From Scatophagus argus (lineage: Eukaryota > Chordata > Actinopteri > Scatophagidae), in NCBI RefSeq assembly GCF_020382885.2, contig NC_058506.1, positions 14,176,318 through 14,240,317 of the forward strand: 64,000 nt of DNA, given 5' to 3'. Positions 1 through 12,374 of this stretch are shown piece by piece. The position numbers and the translations under genes are program-made. Each line of letters starts with the position of its first letter. Position 1 is the stretch's first letter. The notes below the pieces were generated by a model that was given only the letters and a program-made list of their open reading frames with translations, was not told the origin of the DNA and did no database searches.

Positions 1-3000
1 GTAAAGAAGATTTCATGCCTCTGCCTCAAGGGGCTTGTGGTCGGCTCACAGTTTTTGCTGGTACTGAACTTCGGTTGGATGTTATTGCACCATGTGACAA
101 AGCTCTTTATCAGTCAGTGTAAAAATAGACAGCATATTTTTCACTGGAAATTATTCACTAGAGTCATACGTGTCAATATAGTAATAACTTCCATTTCACA
201 TTCCACATTTCACAGAATTACACTTAGTACATTTCAAGTAGTAGGTATACAAGTCTGGACCGACACTGTGACTTGACTGCCACATGGAGGCAGCAATTCT
301 ATCTGAACATGTCTTGGCTACTTAAAGTACTTTTGATTTGACTCCCAATTAGTTTTAGCAAGTGTACCAAACAGGATGTGAAGCATCAGATTGGTCAGTA
401 CAGTTACTGGCAGTCTTATCTAGTGTGAGGTGTTCCAGTATCCAGTTTTATCAGACACCAGCCAGTCAATTAGAAACAAGTATATTCTGAAGCCACAGTG
501 TGTATTAACAGGTATGTTAACATTGCAGTGGTGCTGTTGGTGTTCAGTTTCAAAAATAAATGAGAGAAATTTAGTTCATGACCAGAACATTGATGTTGAG
601 CTAAATTCAGTCCATCTAGGAGGTCACTGATGCTCTGTTTCTCAGCTTCCTCCTGCGTATCTTTAGAAGGATCTACTGTGGTGAGCTGGCCTGCCGTGCT
701 GTTGGCCTGCACTCCTTTAGCAGAGTGCTGGTGCAGTTAAATGTTCTGTACTGTGATGGTGATGAAACCCGGTTATATGCTTGTCAGGATCATTTTAAAA
801 TGACACAGATGGGAACACAGATGGGTCATATAAGTAGGGAAAGCTCAACACTCAAACAGAAAAAAGAACAACTCTGAGAACATCTGAGCTTTTTGCCCAA
901 GTGTGAGTGTGTATAATATAACATTTTTATCCTTGCTTGACAGTGAGCGAAGGCAGACTGCAGGTTCTGTGTAATAAAAGTCAGGGTCAGTCATTTATAA
1001 AACAGAATTAGGATTAATTTTGTTCTTAAGAAGACCTTAAGCAGAGAACCATGTGTTATTTTGACGTGGAAATGATCTTATCTCTTAGCAAAGTCTAGAC
1101 TTGACACAAGTGATTTTCTGGCTGGTTATGCAGACGGGTATTTCAGTGTGGGACTCATGCACACAAGCCCGTTGTGAATGTTACTTGAACTTGAAGAACA
1201 AATTTGTGGTAGAAGCTGCTTTAATTAAAACATGAGGGATCAGCAGACCCACAGTCATTATTTCTTGACACACTGCATCACTTAATCTTTCATATTCTTA
1301 AGGAAGACCATTTCTTTTTAATACCGGCCACGCTGCTGTCTTTCCGCCCCTCCTCTTTCACTGCAGCGACGACACACTCCCAAGCTGTGTCTTTGGCTTT
1401 GTCAACCCATTATTTAGTCCACTGAGTAATACACTTTGTCTGACTTCAGTCTCCTTTATCATCACAATCGTGATGTCATCTTCCAAAAAAGAAGATGACG
1501 ACTAAACCTTCATTCTAAACTTTGCTGGCGTAACATGAGGGGAAATTGCAAGGCAGCTGCCATCAACATACGCTGATTTGAGATTTATTGATCACATGTA
1601 CGCAAGTTAAAAATGAGAATGACAGAATGCACTTAAGGTTTTATATGCTCAGCATCTTTTAGAAGTCGAACGTAAATGACATTAAAACTGAAGTCAAGTA
1701 TAAATCAAAGAACATTTTTAGAACAAATGTTCATATCTGGAGTCCTATAATAAACCTCCACCTAACCAGCCTCTTTACTGTGCTGTTTATCACAGCACTG
1801 TTGCCACCATGATGTGGTCATCAGCAGCCAAATTGAGGTCAGTAAGGCAGCGATGAGATGTGTTGCTCCTCTGCACCTGCATGATATCAAACTTAATGAG
1901 TTAGCTCTTCACAGGAGCAGAAATTGTCACACATCACAAAAACAAGTTTTCTATAAACTGAAGATCTAAATTTATATTAAGTTTATAGACCCGTGGGTGT
2001 GCCGCTAGTGCCCAAAGATGGTTAACTTTCTGCTTTTATGTCAAGAGTTTGAATTAAAATGAGGTGAGGTGCAGGTGAAGACTCATTTGTTTAATAATTA
2101 TCAGGTGATGAGGAATGAAAATATGTCTGTAAGATTTCTGGGGTGTTAATAACTATATAACCTTAAAAAAGATAACATAAACTGTATTAAAATGCTTTCC
2201 CTGTTTTTTTTTTATCTGCAAGGCTTAGTTTTGACTTCAAACTCACAATCTTCCAGTACAGCCTTCTGCTTTTTCTAATCTGCAGAATGTTTAAAATTTT
2301 TAAGAAATCTTCCTCTAGCTCACAAACGAATTAAAATGTTCTAAAATAATGATTGCATGTCATTTTGGAGCTTCTTCCTCCAGTAATTTGGCACGTTAGT
2401 CAGTCACAATGTGTGGAGGGTCATTCAAGCATTGCAAGTAGCTACTTCAGCCTCTCAGTTTCCCATTCTCTGTCCTCTCGCTGCTTTAACTCTGCTTCCT
2501 CCCTCCAGTGATTAGTTGGATTTGCCATCATGCAAGAAACTAAACCGGATTAGTCCATGTGAGCTGTATTGGGCCTAAGTGCCTTCCTCTTCCCACCTGA
2601 GAGGTGGATCCCCTCTTTACCAAGACAGACCAGAGTAGGGCTCTTCATCATCCTGATGCTGGACTTTATTGAAGGCTGAAACCAAAATCAACACATGTAA
2701 GAAAACTAAACCTCATTATATCATAACACATTTGTAATCTGTTGGCAGGTGGGTTGAATCAAAGGTACCGTAAAGTCAAATATGCATAAAAAATTGGCAA
2801 AATAAAACAAATGTATGTCCTCTCTAAATGTTTGCAAGTCAGTTTGAGCCAAAAATGATCTCAGTGATCTCGATGCCTTTCAAAAAAACTGTACACCAAA
2901 TAAGAGTTGAATGTGTTGATGTGTTAAACAGAGTTATGTGCGTAGTTTTCATAAGATGCCACAATAGTCTGTTTCATTTTGAGACATATTCTTCTGGTTT

Positions 3001-6000
3001 TGGACATTTCTCACCAGCTTGTTTATATCATACATGAATCATTTATTTTCTCGTTGTGCACATAAACTCGTCCTCTGCTTCTTGTCCTGAACCTTCTCGT
3101 AATGAGTATTTACATCAGCATCGTGATTGTCATGTTGCGATGAGAATTACATGTTAGTGTTTGTGAGAGAGAGTCTGAGGACCCTCATTTAGATGCAACG
3201 AGTGGAAATCATCTGTGCTTCTGTCCACATGCGACACTCTTGAATGTGACTCTCCGCTGTGAGATGAGCAAGAGGGCTGGAGACAAAATGTGTGGTTTCC
3301 ATGCTAACAAGAGACGGTGCTCAGTGCCAGAGGAGTGGCACATCTCCAGCGGTACGGGAGATGGCTGTATTAGAGAAGTACTCACTGAGCTGACAGGAAG
3401 TTTATGAGTCGTTCATGCTGGTGGAATTACAGTAACCGGCAGCTGAAAGGTGTGGGTGTCGATCACTGTACTGAAACACAAACACAGAAATATTTTTGTA
3501 ATCTCATCCTGAATCTCTTTACTTTTTCTTGTGAGGCTGTTTCCTGTGGCTCTCAGAGGCTGGACGTAGGACACTAACGATAATTTATTTTCTTTAAATC
3601 TTGGATTCCTTGACATGAAAATGTTAAAGAACCCCTGCCTAATGTGCTTAATACAAACATGCTGATGTGTAACAGGTATAATGTTTATATTTGCGCGTTA
3701 CTGGAGTTAACAGTACACATGGTGAAATGTGACAAAATACAGCTGAAGCTGGTGGAAATGTCGTAGACATAATACATACATTTCTTGACAGAAAGAAATC
3801 AGGAAGGGAAAGGCGTGAGGTCTGACGTCTCATCAAAGGGAAGCTGTCCTTAACATAGATGGGAGTTTGTTCACTTCTTTTCTAAGATAAGCGACCACAG
3901 TTCCATTTAAATGAACTTTTTCTGCATTGGTAAGTGAATGCATCACAGGCTATACTGTCATGACCTGAGAGCTGACTCTTCTCATGTCAGTAAGAGAACC
4001 AGCCCACTGCAGGTGTCATTTAGATGTCTGTCAGTTAAGGAGCTGTCATTTCTAACAGCTGTCACTTCTGCCCTCCTCTCACCTGAAGGTCTCTCCTCCT
4101 CCCGTCTCTGCGTTGCGTTGGGCTTTTATACAAGTTGCTAGTTGAAGTCAGGGAGTCAGTGGTTGCATTGCCAGATGGGTGTCTCACGTTGCTCTTGTTT
4201 AATATAGTTCTTTGTCATTTCTCTCTTCTTTTCTGACTTTTGACAAGTGGCCACTTTGAATGTTTGCTGAACGAGGGGGGTACGACACCTATAGCACACC
4301 CCAAAATAAAAACAAAATGACAGCAAGAAAGCAATCAAGACAATTCAGTCTACATACAACTAGAAATAGGAAACAGAAAAGCGACCGAAATGCAGAAAAC
4401 AGAATCTGCGTATCCTTTTTTGCAGGGAGGTGAAAACTGCAACATGTAGAAACTTCCAGTGAGGACGGCCCGAGTAGTCCACAGTGGGACAGACTGAACT
4501 TGATCCCATTATCAGTGTCAGCTGTAATTTTCCTCTGCATGCATGTTGTGTTTATAAGCCTTTAATATGGTTTCATGTGACAGTGATCCAAAACCGCCAC
4601 ACTGGAAGGTTCCTCAGATCTGTCCTGTCCCTGCTATCTGGGTGAGCTGTTTATTTTGGCTGAATCGAGGTCATGTGGCAAAGTGTGGTGTGTGTGTGTG
4701 TGTGTGTGTTGAGCTGCTGACCTCCTCTGGCTGCAAACTGGTGACATCTGCCACATCTGCAGAGTGTGGACAGGAAGGATGTCAGCTGAAAGATGGAAAA
4801 AAAGCAGCATTTAAAGCATAAAAACATCATTTTTCTGACGTGTGGAACGCAGCGAGTCTCAGTTAAATGATCTGTACTGTCTGTGAGTCCAGGTTGATTT
4901 GTCCCATTGTTACTGCTACAGCAAAAGGAAGCACTTGTTTAGCTGCTACTTTATCAGAGGTACAACAGAAGAGCAGCTGGTGTATCTGTTTACAGTGCAG
5001 CCAGACAAACCCACATTGTTTTGTTTTTTTTGTTTGTTTTTTTAACCATTAGTAATGGTGATCTGATGTTATGCTGCACATGGTGCGAGTAGTTCTCTGC
5101 ACAACAGCCGGACATTTTAAAGGTGGGTACCTTGCTGAAGAGTTGTAACTTGTTCAAGATGTCAAATGTATTTATTTTACCTGCTGCTCAAAACGTCCTT
5201 TTCTACAACAGGCAGATTACCAGGCCTACGGTGCTTCTGATCGCAGCTTTTTCAAGAGCTGCTCATCCGAACTACTCAACAGTGACCGTGTGGTGTTGTC
5301 AAAATGCTAACATTAATCATTAGGTATAATTAGCACCGAGAGATTTCTGACTTCTAAAAGTTATAGCGATAGACGACTAAATGAAAGATGTGCCGTTACC
5401 TGGAATAAACTCACAGAATTCTCTGGGTTTGAACATTGTTGAAAACGTCTGGGATGATTAAACAAAATATATAAAGAAGGTCTAGTTCTTGTTTTGTGCA
5501 GAAATGTTACATATTTTATCACACTCACGGCTAAGCTTAAAGTGTACTCTTGGGGTGTTGCATAATGACCAAACACTTTGAATTCGCAAAGATTAACCGT
5601 CATTCGGTTGAATTAGTCCTACACTCTCTATTTTAGACGCCCACACAGACACACACACACACACACAAATCTTGTTTTGTTCTGTTTGGAGGTGTTTACT
5701 GTCACGGCCCAGAAGGAGAGCTGGCAGTGATAAACTGAAGTCTGTTTGTGGCTTCATTAGCTTCTAGCAGCAAGTTAACCTCAGATGCTTGTGTGTGAGT
5801 GTGTGTGTGTGTGTGTGAGTGAGACCTGAGGTAACAGACTGCATGTAATTTACTACAAACACCTTAGGTTTTATGGGGCCAAGTGAGAGCATTCACATAC
5901 ACACTCACACACCATCTCATTCAAACTCATTGTCCTCATGGGACTTCATTAGGAGGCTCAAAGGTGACTGTTAGCGCTACGTTAGCGACAACACCAGCTG

Positions 6001-6045
6001 TGGTACAGTATATTTTATAAAACTGTACATGTGCAGATGTACCCT

Positions 6046-6048
<3 letters not shown>

Positions 6049-6087
<39 letters not shown>
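6049..6087. repeat. (CA)n microsatellite
   Basis: An uninterrupted run of about 19 CA units. It is likely to vary in length between individuals. No function is visible. Confidence 0.95.
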
Positions 6088-6090
<3 letters not shown>

Positions 6091-6989
6091 TGCAGAAGTG
6101 TTATTAGTGGACCCATGCCTTGCAGCCATAGATGCATGTTATTAATTAAGATTATGTAGCTGCTGTGAGTGTTTGTCTGTTCCTTTAGTGTGTTTGTGTG
6201 TGTGCCTTTAGGTGTACGGGAGTGTGTTCAGTGCTGTGTGCAGAGCTGGTGTATGTGTCTATGTATGTGTGTATGTGTGTGTGTGTGTGGAGGAGCCGAC
6301 CTCAGCATTCAGACTGAAAGAGGAGCAAAGGCATCACAGCGTCACAACGAATCAGATCAGCTCTGTCAGGAGCATTCAGCTCTTGCTGTAAATGGTGTTG
6401 ACAACATGCTGTGACTTCAGGGTACGGTTCCACTTTGGGCATGCTCCAGTATTAATACATAAACATGAAAAATAACATGCAGGGAGGGTTGTCAACAATC
6501 TTCCAGCGGCTAAAAATGAACACAACACAGGAAGTAAATAACCAGCAGAGCAGTTGGGTAACTCCTGACCTGCACATTATCTCTTTCACATTTTGCATTA
6601 AATAGCTACGACTAAAGGAGTACTCTATTGTCATGTGTGCTGATATCTGATCATTTTCCTCATCATTTTGGCTGCTAGAGGTTGTTAAAATCTGTCTTTC
6701 TGTAATGATCGGTGCACACGTTTGAAACGTGTTGCTCAAATACCTGTCCTGGTTCATGAAGAAACACTTCCCCTGTGAGTCTGCACCCACTGGAGGAAAT
6801 GAGCATAAACATTTTTAATCATCTCATCAGTTTTAATATTATTGTTATCCACATTGGATCTTGTCATTTTCTATCCCTGCGATAATGATCTTTTCATTTT
6901 ATCCTTGTGAATAATTTTCTATTCTGTTTTTAATGCCACTTACTGTATCAGAGTGTGTAGCGGCTGTGCTTCTTAAGTCAACAAAAGTG

Positions 6990-7255
6990 CTTTGGCTTGG
7001 TATTATCACCTCAGTCAAGTTCTTCCACGCCAAACTCATCCAACTATGTTTTTATGGACTTTGCTTTGTGCACTGGGGCACAGTCATGCTGGAATAGAAA
7101 CCAGCAAACCCAACTGTTGCCACAAAGTTGGAAGCATAGCATTGTCCAAAATGTCTTGATGTGCTGAAGCATTAAGATTTCCCTTCACTGGAAGTCAGGG
7201 GCTGAGCTCAGCCTCATGAAGAGGTGTGTCTGGATACTTTTATCTGCATAGTGTA
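6990..7255 (-). mobile_element. Decayed Tc1/mariner-type transposase remnant
   Basis: Read on the minus strand, the stretch around 7035-7085 encodes pieces that match the catalytic region of fish Tc1-like transposases: DCAPVHKAKSIKT, then a stop, then LDEFGVEELD. The surrounding bases also match a widespread teleost repeat I recognise, including the part describing 'gacattttggacaat' on the minus strand near 7140-7165. The frame is broken by stops and no terminal inverted repeats are evident, so this is a dead fragment. Family assignment is from memory of the repeat; the exact Repbase name is unknown to me. Confidence 0.7.
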
Positions 7256-8820
7256 TTTATTTATTTACTGCTGTGATATTCTTTTCTTTAAAAAACTGCC
7301 CCCTTCCACACTGACTTTATAAAACAAATCCATTCATATGCACAAATCTGATTAAAAAAAAAAGAAAGGGGATGCATATTTCTGCATACACAGAGATACA
7401 CACTGATACCTCCAGATCAGATCTTTCCACTTGAGAGTGATGTCAGTGCTGACCCTCCCATGTCTTTCTACGCATGTCCTGACCAGACTTAAACACATCA
7501 TGGGCAACATCCACAGTCGCCCCTCAATGATTTGTGAAAATAAAGAAAGTCACCTCCCTTTATTTATGCTTTTTAGAAATACAGATAGTTAGATACTAAC
7601 TTAACAAATTTAACATTGGCAAAAATGTTTGCATTTAAATCAAAAGCAGTAAAAACAAAACACGAACGAAATCCACGGCTGGGAGCTGATGGTAACATCT
7701 GGACATATCAGGCTGCTTTGTTAAGTGGGAAGCTGCTTCTGTCGATGTGTCATAAAGAACAGCGGGTGGGTTTATTGGCCGGTCAGAGGTGCCATCATTA
7801 GTGATTAAATCGTCCCCCTCTGTACTGAGAGACGTCCATGTCGCTGCTGTTTTACTGTCATCTCAGGGCAGACAGATGTCGTTGTCTTACTGTCAGCAGA
7901 CGTACTGTGTCTCTGTGTGAGAGAACACGCAGAGACGACTGCAGATCTGTTAACATCAAATGAGGAGGAAGAGACAGACGCTGAGCTAACAGACGTAATC
8001 GCCCCACATGCCTGCTCAGACCTGCGGCGATCCTCCCCCCAAGTCCTTGAAACGATGTGCTCCGAAATACATTTTTTAAATTTATTTATCATCAACATCA
8101 TATGAGCTCGTGTGAAGCGAGGCAGCCTCAGCGGAGATGCTGCAGAGATGTTGCAGTTACACCTGCCGGCCAGTGGTATCATCGGATCAGGCAGGAAGCA
8201 GGAAGCGTCTCTGCTGGGGAATGTTAATGAGCACTGACACCGCCTGGTGAGGGCAGGAAGGATTAGAGGAATAAAAATAACTTCCCTTTCTTACCGGGTG
8301 CGTTTGTGCATGTGGGTGTGTGTGTGTGGGTCATCATATGTGTGAGGAAATGGCTCCACAAACACAGCAATCACACAAAGGTGGAAAATGGTTCAAAACT
8401 GCAGAAACAATTTGTTTTATATTTTACATGCATTTATTGGAATATATCGCTGGTTGCTGCAGAGCTGGCTTAGTTTGACTTTTTGGGGTATGTGAATGTC
8501 ATGTCATTACTGGTGACACGATTGCTGATTTTCAGAGCCTAGACCAAGAAATATATAACAGAATAAACATGTTTTAATTTATTGTCATTCGACAGAATCC
8601 ACCAAACTGCTCACTGTATTAGTGTTAAAATATACGACTTTGTCTTTATTAAATATAATCTGAAGTTTTCTAAAGGCGATCATAAAACATGGACGCCAAC
8701 TGTCACTTTTTAATACTCCCTGGCACAAACACATGTCTGAGGTTTGATGCCCAGCCCTGGCAATTATCTGATATCTTACTGTATGTCTAATCAGTAACTC
8801 TTTGACTTTCTCTCTCTCAG

Positions 8821-10304
8821 ATTATCTGTGCACCCCAGACGAGAACATTTACAACATTGACTTCACCAGGTTCAAGATCAGAGACATGGAGACCGGCACA
8901 GTGTTGTTTGAAATCACCAAACCTCCATCTACAGGCGAGTTGCTGAACTGCTCTGTGTGGACTGTTTCATTTAACTTTTAATTAGTGCAAAAACACTTTG
9001 TGAAGACGGAAAGCTGCTTTATGGTGATGATTTATGGCGCACACACCCACTGAACAACAAATCCATGAAAGTCAAGTTTGTTGAGATCTTCAAATGAAAT
9101 TCTCATCTGGCAGTTTTTGCCAGCATCAAAAGGAACCAAATGTGTACAAAAAGGTGCTCATTTGTAGCAATTCTCTACCAAACAAATGCATAATTTTTCT
9201 TATGCGGTAGTAGACATAAACTGGAGTATAAGCCTGTTACTTTTCAACCACAGTCAAGCAGAGCAAAAATGTAAATGTCTAAAATTGTGTTATTTTATCA
9301 TACAATGATCGTCGTGTTAGACAAAGCAGGGGAGAAAAGGGATGTCGACCCAAACGCCGGCCGATTCGTCCGTTACCAGTTCACCCCCGCTTTTCTCAGA
9401 CTGCGGCAAGTTGGAGCCACGTAAGTGAGAATGCGTGAATCTTCATTTATGAGGACCAACTGATTGATTGCTGTGTCTTGTGTCTCTCTCCATGTTTGAT
9501 TTCTTTCTCACCTTTTTCCTTGTGTCTGCCCGTCTCCCCCAGTGTTGAGTTCACGGTTGGAGACCTGCCGATAGAAAACTTCAGGATGATCGAGAGACAT
9601 TATTTCAGGGAGAAGCTGCTGAAGAGTTTTGACTTTGAGTTCGGCTTCTGCATGCCCAACAGCAAGAACACGTGTGAACATATCTACGAATTCCCACCTC
9701 TGTCTGAGGACAGCAGTAAGTCTACACACATTAGAAAACGGTGTAGAGGCCTTGTGGTTCGGTCATCATGCTTACATGCTCATAGTCAAGGTCACGGCCT
9801 GCGAATGGCGATGGCAGCACCTGGGAAGGAAGTGGAGACGTGTCCTCCGTCTTTAGATATGTCAGCATTGTAGTACTATGACAAATGTCGGGGGATCACC
9901 GCAGTCATTATGATGCATCCTCTGGGGACCAGGAGCGTCTGCACAAAGTTTCATGAGAATGTGGCCAGTGGTTATCAAGATATTTCAGGAACAAAGTATT
10001 GGACCTACATAGCCACACTGCTAGCATAGCTAAAAACATATGTAGGACATATGTGTGTAGTTGTTCTTTCTTATCCCATTAATCATCTTGGGACCTCCTT
10101 TGATTTATCTTGGGACCCCTTGAGGGAGTCAGGATGCTCAGGTTAGGAACTACTACTCTAACAACAGTGATGTTCTTGTGTCTCCTCACAGTCAGAGAGA
10201 TGATCCTGCACCCGTATGAGACGCAGTCCGACAGCTTCTACTTTGTGGACAATAAGCTGGTGATGCACAACAAGGCGGACTACTCGTACAACGGCGGGAC
10301 ATAG
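8821..10304 (+). CDS. unc119: UNC119 lipid-binding trafficking chaperone, exons 2-5 (5' end not in view)
   Basis: UNC119 binds myristoylated N-termini (for example transducin alpha, NPHP3, Src-family kinases) in an immunoglobulin-like beta-sandwich of the PDE6-delta family and delivers them to photoreceptor outer segments, cilia or membranes. Exons: 8821-8934, 9321-9420, 9543-9715, 10192-10304 (TAG stop). Reading phases match at every join and give 166 residues. Recognisable conserved strings include [53 protein letters not shown] and [20 protein letters not shown], nearly identical to vertebrate UNC119. The missing part is the variable, acidic N-terminus plus a few conserved residues. Intron 2 starts with GC rather than GT (8935-8936). 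Intron 4 carries a repeat fragment. The gene is convergent with slc13a2. Teleosts have several unc119 paralogues and I cannot say which this is. Confidence 0.95.
9885..10035 (-). repeat. Interspersed teleost repeat fragment in unc119 intron 4
   Basis: On the minus strand this reads as the well-known fish repeat with phrases equivalent to 'catgaaactttgtgcagacg' and 'ccccagaggatgcat', ending near a GCTAGCA motif. It shares wording with 15066-15180, 35480-35875 and 51295-51605 in this window. It looks like a non-autonomous DNA element fragment; the family name is not known to me. Confidence 0.6.
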
Positions 10305-10402
10305 AGGCGGCACACTGATGCAAGAGGCGGGTGGACCCACGGACTGACCTGAGGGACGATCAGAGTACATTGGTGGAGTCAACATCCTGTCAGCCCAGTA
10401 GC

Positions 10403-10477
<75 letters not shown>

Positions 10478-10478
10478 T
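10403..10478. repeat. (CT)n tract in unc119 3' UTR
   Basis: About 76 bases of CT units with periodic GT interruptions begin 99 bases after the unc119 stop codon, so they are transcribed as a pyrimidine-rich stretch if the 3' UTR reaches the poly(A) signal near 12284. Confidence 0.9.
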
Positions 10479-10991
10479 TCCTCCTGCTGAGAGAATACCA
10501 CCCAGAAAAACACAGACATGTCAGTTACGCTCTGTGTGTGTCTGTGTGCGTAAGCATGTGTAAGTTTGTCAGTGCCTAAAAACAAAGGCCATATGCAGCA
10601 CACACACAAACACACACAGGTCACAGATTGGTGGGTGTGACAAAGTGCAACACGATAAACCAGCAAGTCAACGACTTTTTAGGAAATGTCAGATGGTTCT
10701 TCACTCTCTGGCCGTGTCATGAAGTGAAAAAAAATAAAAACAACAAAAAAATCTTTAAAAAATTCATAGAAAATATTTTTTTCATTCCTGTACATGTTGG
10801 GTTTTAGGAACAGATCATCTAAAATGTGTGTTTTTAGGACTTAAATAACAGTTTTGAGACATTATTTCTCAAATTCAGTGAGTGTGTGTATGTATTATTG
10901 AGTGTGTGTGTGTGTGTGTGTTTATGTATTTTGTATGATTGTCTGTGTGTCTGTATGTCAGTTTGAAGCATGACTACTAGTCTGGAATATA

Positions 10992-11019
10992 TAGATATAT
11001 AGATATATCTATATATCTA
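10992..11019. other. 28-base perfect palindrome in unc119 3' UTR
   Basis: Positions 10992-11019 read the same on both strands (core AGATATATAGATATAT and its complement). In RNA it can fold on itself or pair between two transcripts. It is AT-rich and may be chance microsatellite structure. Confidence 0.75.
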
Positions 11020-12283
11020 AATGATTTAAATGTCAGTAATGTGATTATATGGTTTGCAAAGGCCGAATAGATTTTCAGAAACTCTTAGCACATTTTCTAC
11101 ACAGTAGGGACCTAGATGGCCTATTTCCTGTTTCCTTATCCCTTTGTCCCTTTTCTATTCCCTCAGTTGTGTGGCCTGTATTTATACCTTAGGGCATATG
11201 TGTCTTTGAACAAAGCACAAAATCTCTACAGAGCCAACAAATAGGGAGGCTCATCTGATATGACCATTAACGTACTTTGTCATCCGTGTACCAAGTGTAC
11301 TTTGCCGGCCACATGTTGATTTCTTTAGGTGATAAGGACGTTGTTAAAAACTTGGATTGGTTGTATATGTCCACGTTAAAGTTTTGCTGTTTGGAAACTC
11401 TTCACAAGAGCAGGAAAAAAAATGTTTTTCAGTCAGAACTGTGTGGCAGAAAAAAGAAAGATATGGGAATGTAGCAGAAGTTGTTTAAAGAACAAAATCC
11501 TTCTAATTATCTCTAATTATGTTTTTTTTTTTTTGGTTTTGTTTTGTTTTGTTTGTGTGTAATGTAATGTTTCTCTCATACGTTTCTATCACATTTCAGT
11601 GAGTTGGGACCTGAGTGTGTTGATCTCTTTTTTGAGGGCGTTTGTTTTGCAGATCACACCGTAAATCAGTGACTGAACTGTCTTAGGATGCCTCTAAATT
11701 GTAATATGCACAATTAGTTTTCTCTTTGTCTGTCTGAGACATTCTGACTCAAACAGTGTCCAAGCAGGTCTTTTTTTCTTAGGATATCTACACATACTCC
11801 ATGTTTGATGCACATGGCACAGTTTAGTTTCTGTGTTTGATTACTTTAGTGATTCTGCTTTAATTGCAGTGAATTCCCATCTGTTAAAGCAAGTATGTTC
11901 GCATGCTGCAAATTATTGGAAAATACTAGCTGAGCCAGGTCTGTCAAGAACTGCAGGCAGTTGAAAGGAAGGTACTTGCATGCAAACTGATTCAGATTAA
12001 AATCTGTGTGACTTTGGGCCTGCACAAGTTGCTGATTGTGAGTTAAAGGGTGACTGACAAAATAGCAAATGTGCGAAATATCGTGAAATGTCCAGTAGGA
12101 GACTCAGACTGAACTTTGTGAATCAGAGATAAACCCGATTGACTTGAATGTTATGTCAAAAATGTAACAAAGATATGTAGAACAGATTTATTTATGACCG
12201 ATTGTGACTCGTGTACAAATTATTTTGAGCTGATGTAACGTTTTTGACAATTCAAATGTTGGTTTTTGATTGAACAAAAGTGA

Positions 12284-12289
12284 AATAAA
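12284..12289 (+). promoter_or_regulatory. AATAAA poly(A) signal, probably unc119
   Basis: Canonical hexamer about 1.98 kb after the unc119 stop with a G/T-rich stretch following (12291-12305). An earlier hexamer-like run at about 10730-10740 is possible for a short form. Assignment is inference from position. Confidence 0.5.
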
Positions 12290-12368
12290 GATTTATGGGT
12301 CTTTTCTGAAAAATCACAGTGTCTTGACTGTCAAAGAGAGAGTACACGCTTTGTTCAAATGATGATGT

Positions 12369-12374
12369 TTTATT
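12369..12374 (-). promoter_or_regulatory. AATAAA poly(A) signal on minus strand, probably slc13a2
   Basis: TTTATT on the plus strand is AATAAA for the minus-strand gene, 1.4 kb beyond the slc13a2 stop. I saw no closer perfect hexamer between 12461 and 13792. It would place the two convergent transcript ends within about 100 bases. Confidence 0.4.

Larger units (their letters stand above)
1..8820. other. Non-coding stretch upstream of unc119 exon 2; no exon assigned
   Basis: No convincing gene was found in these 8.8 kb. The unc119 reading frame enters at 8821 needing one base from an upstream exon. I looked for the expected end of exon 1 (a short stretch ending in Ile-Thr before a GT donor) and did not find it. 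The region is therefore probably intron 1, with exon 1 left of the window. It holds a TG tract near 4688-4708, CA tracts near 5650-5667 and 6049-6087, a TG-rich stretch near 6180-6290, and a decayed transposon at 6990-7255. Open frames here are short and lack supporting splice sites or recognisable domains. The one at 470-712 on the minus strand is discussed as a weak exon candidate. Confidence 0.6.

Noticed and set aside
6452-6790. 112-codon open frame on the minus strand
   Set aside because: No recognisable domain, low-complexity hydrophobic end, no splice or promoter support; probably chance in AT-rich DNA or part of a repeat.
7805-8182. 125-codon open frame on the minus strand upstream of unc119 exon 2
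   Set aside because: Ser/Arg-rich with no homologous look, and an overlapping open frame on the other strand shows the region is simply poor in stops.
10331-10666. Open frames over the CT tract on both strands
   Set aside because: They translate a simple repeat as Leu-Ser or Arg-Glu runs; artefact of the microsatellite.
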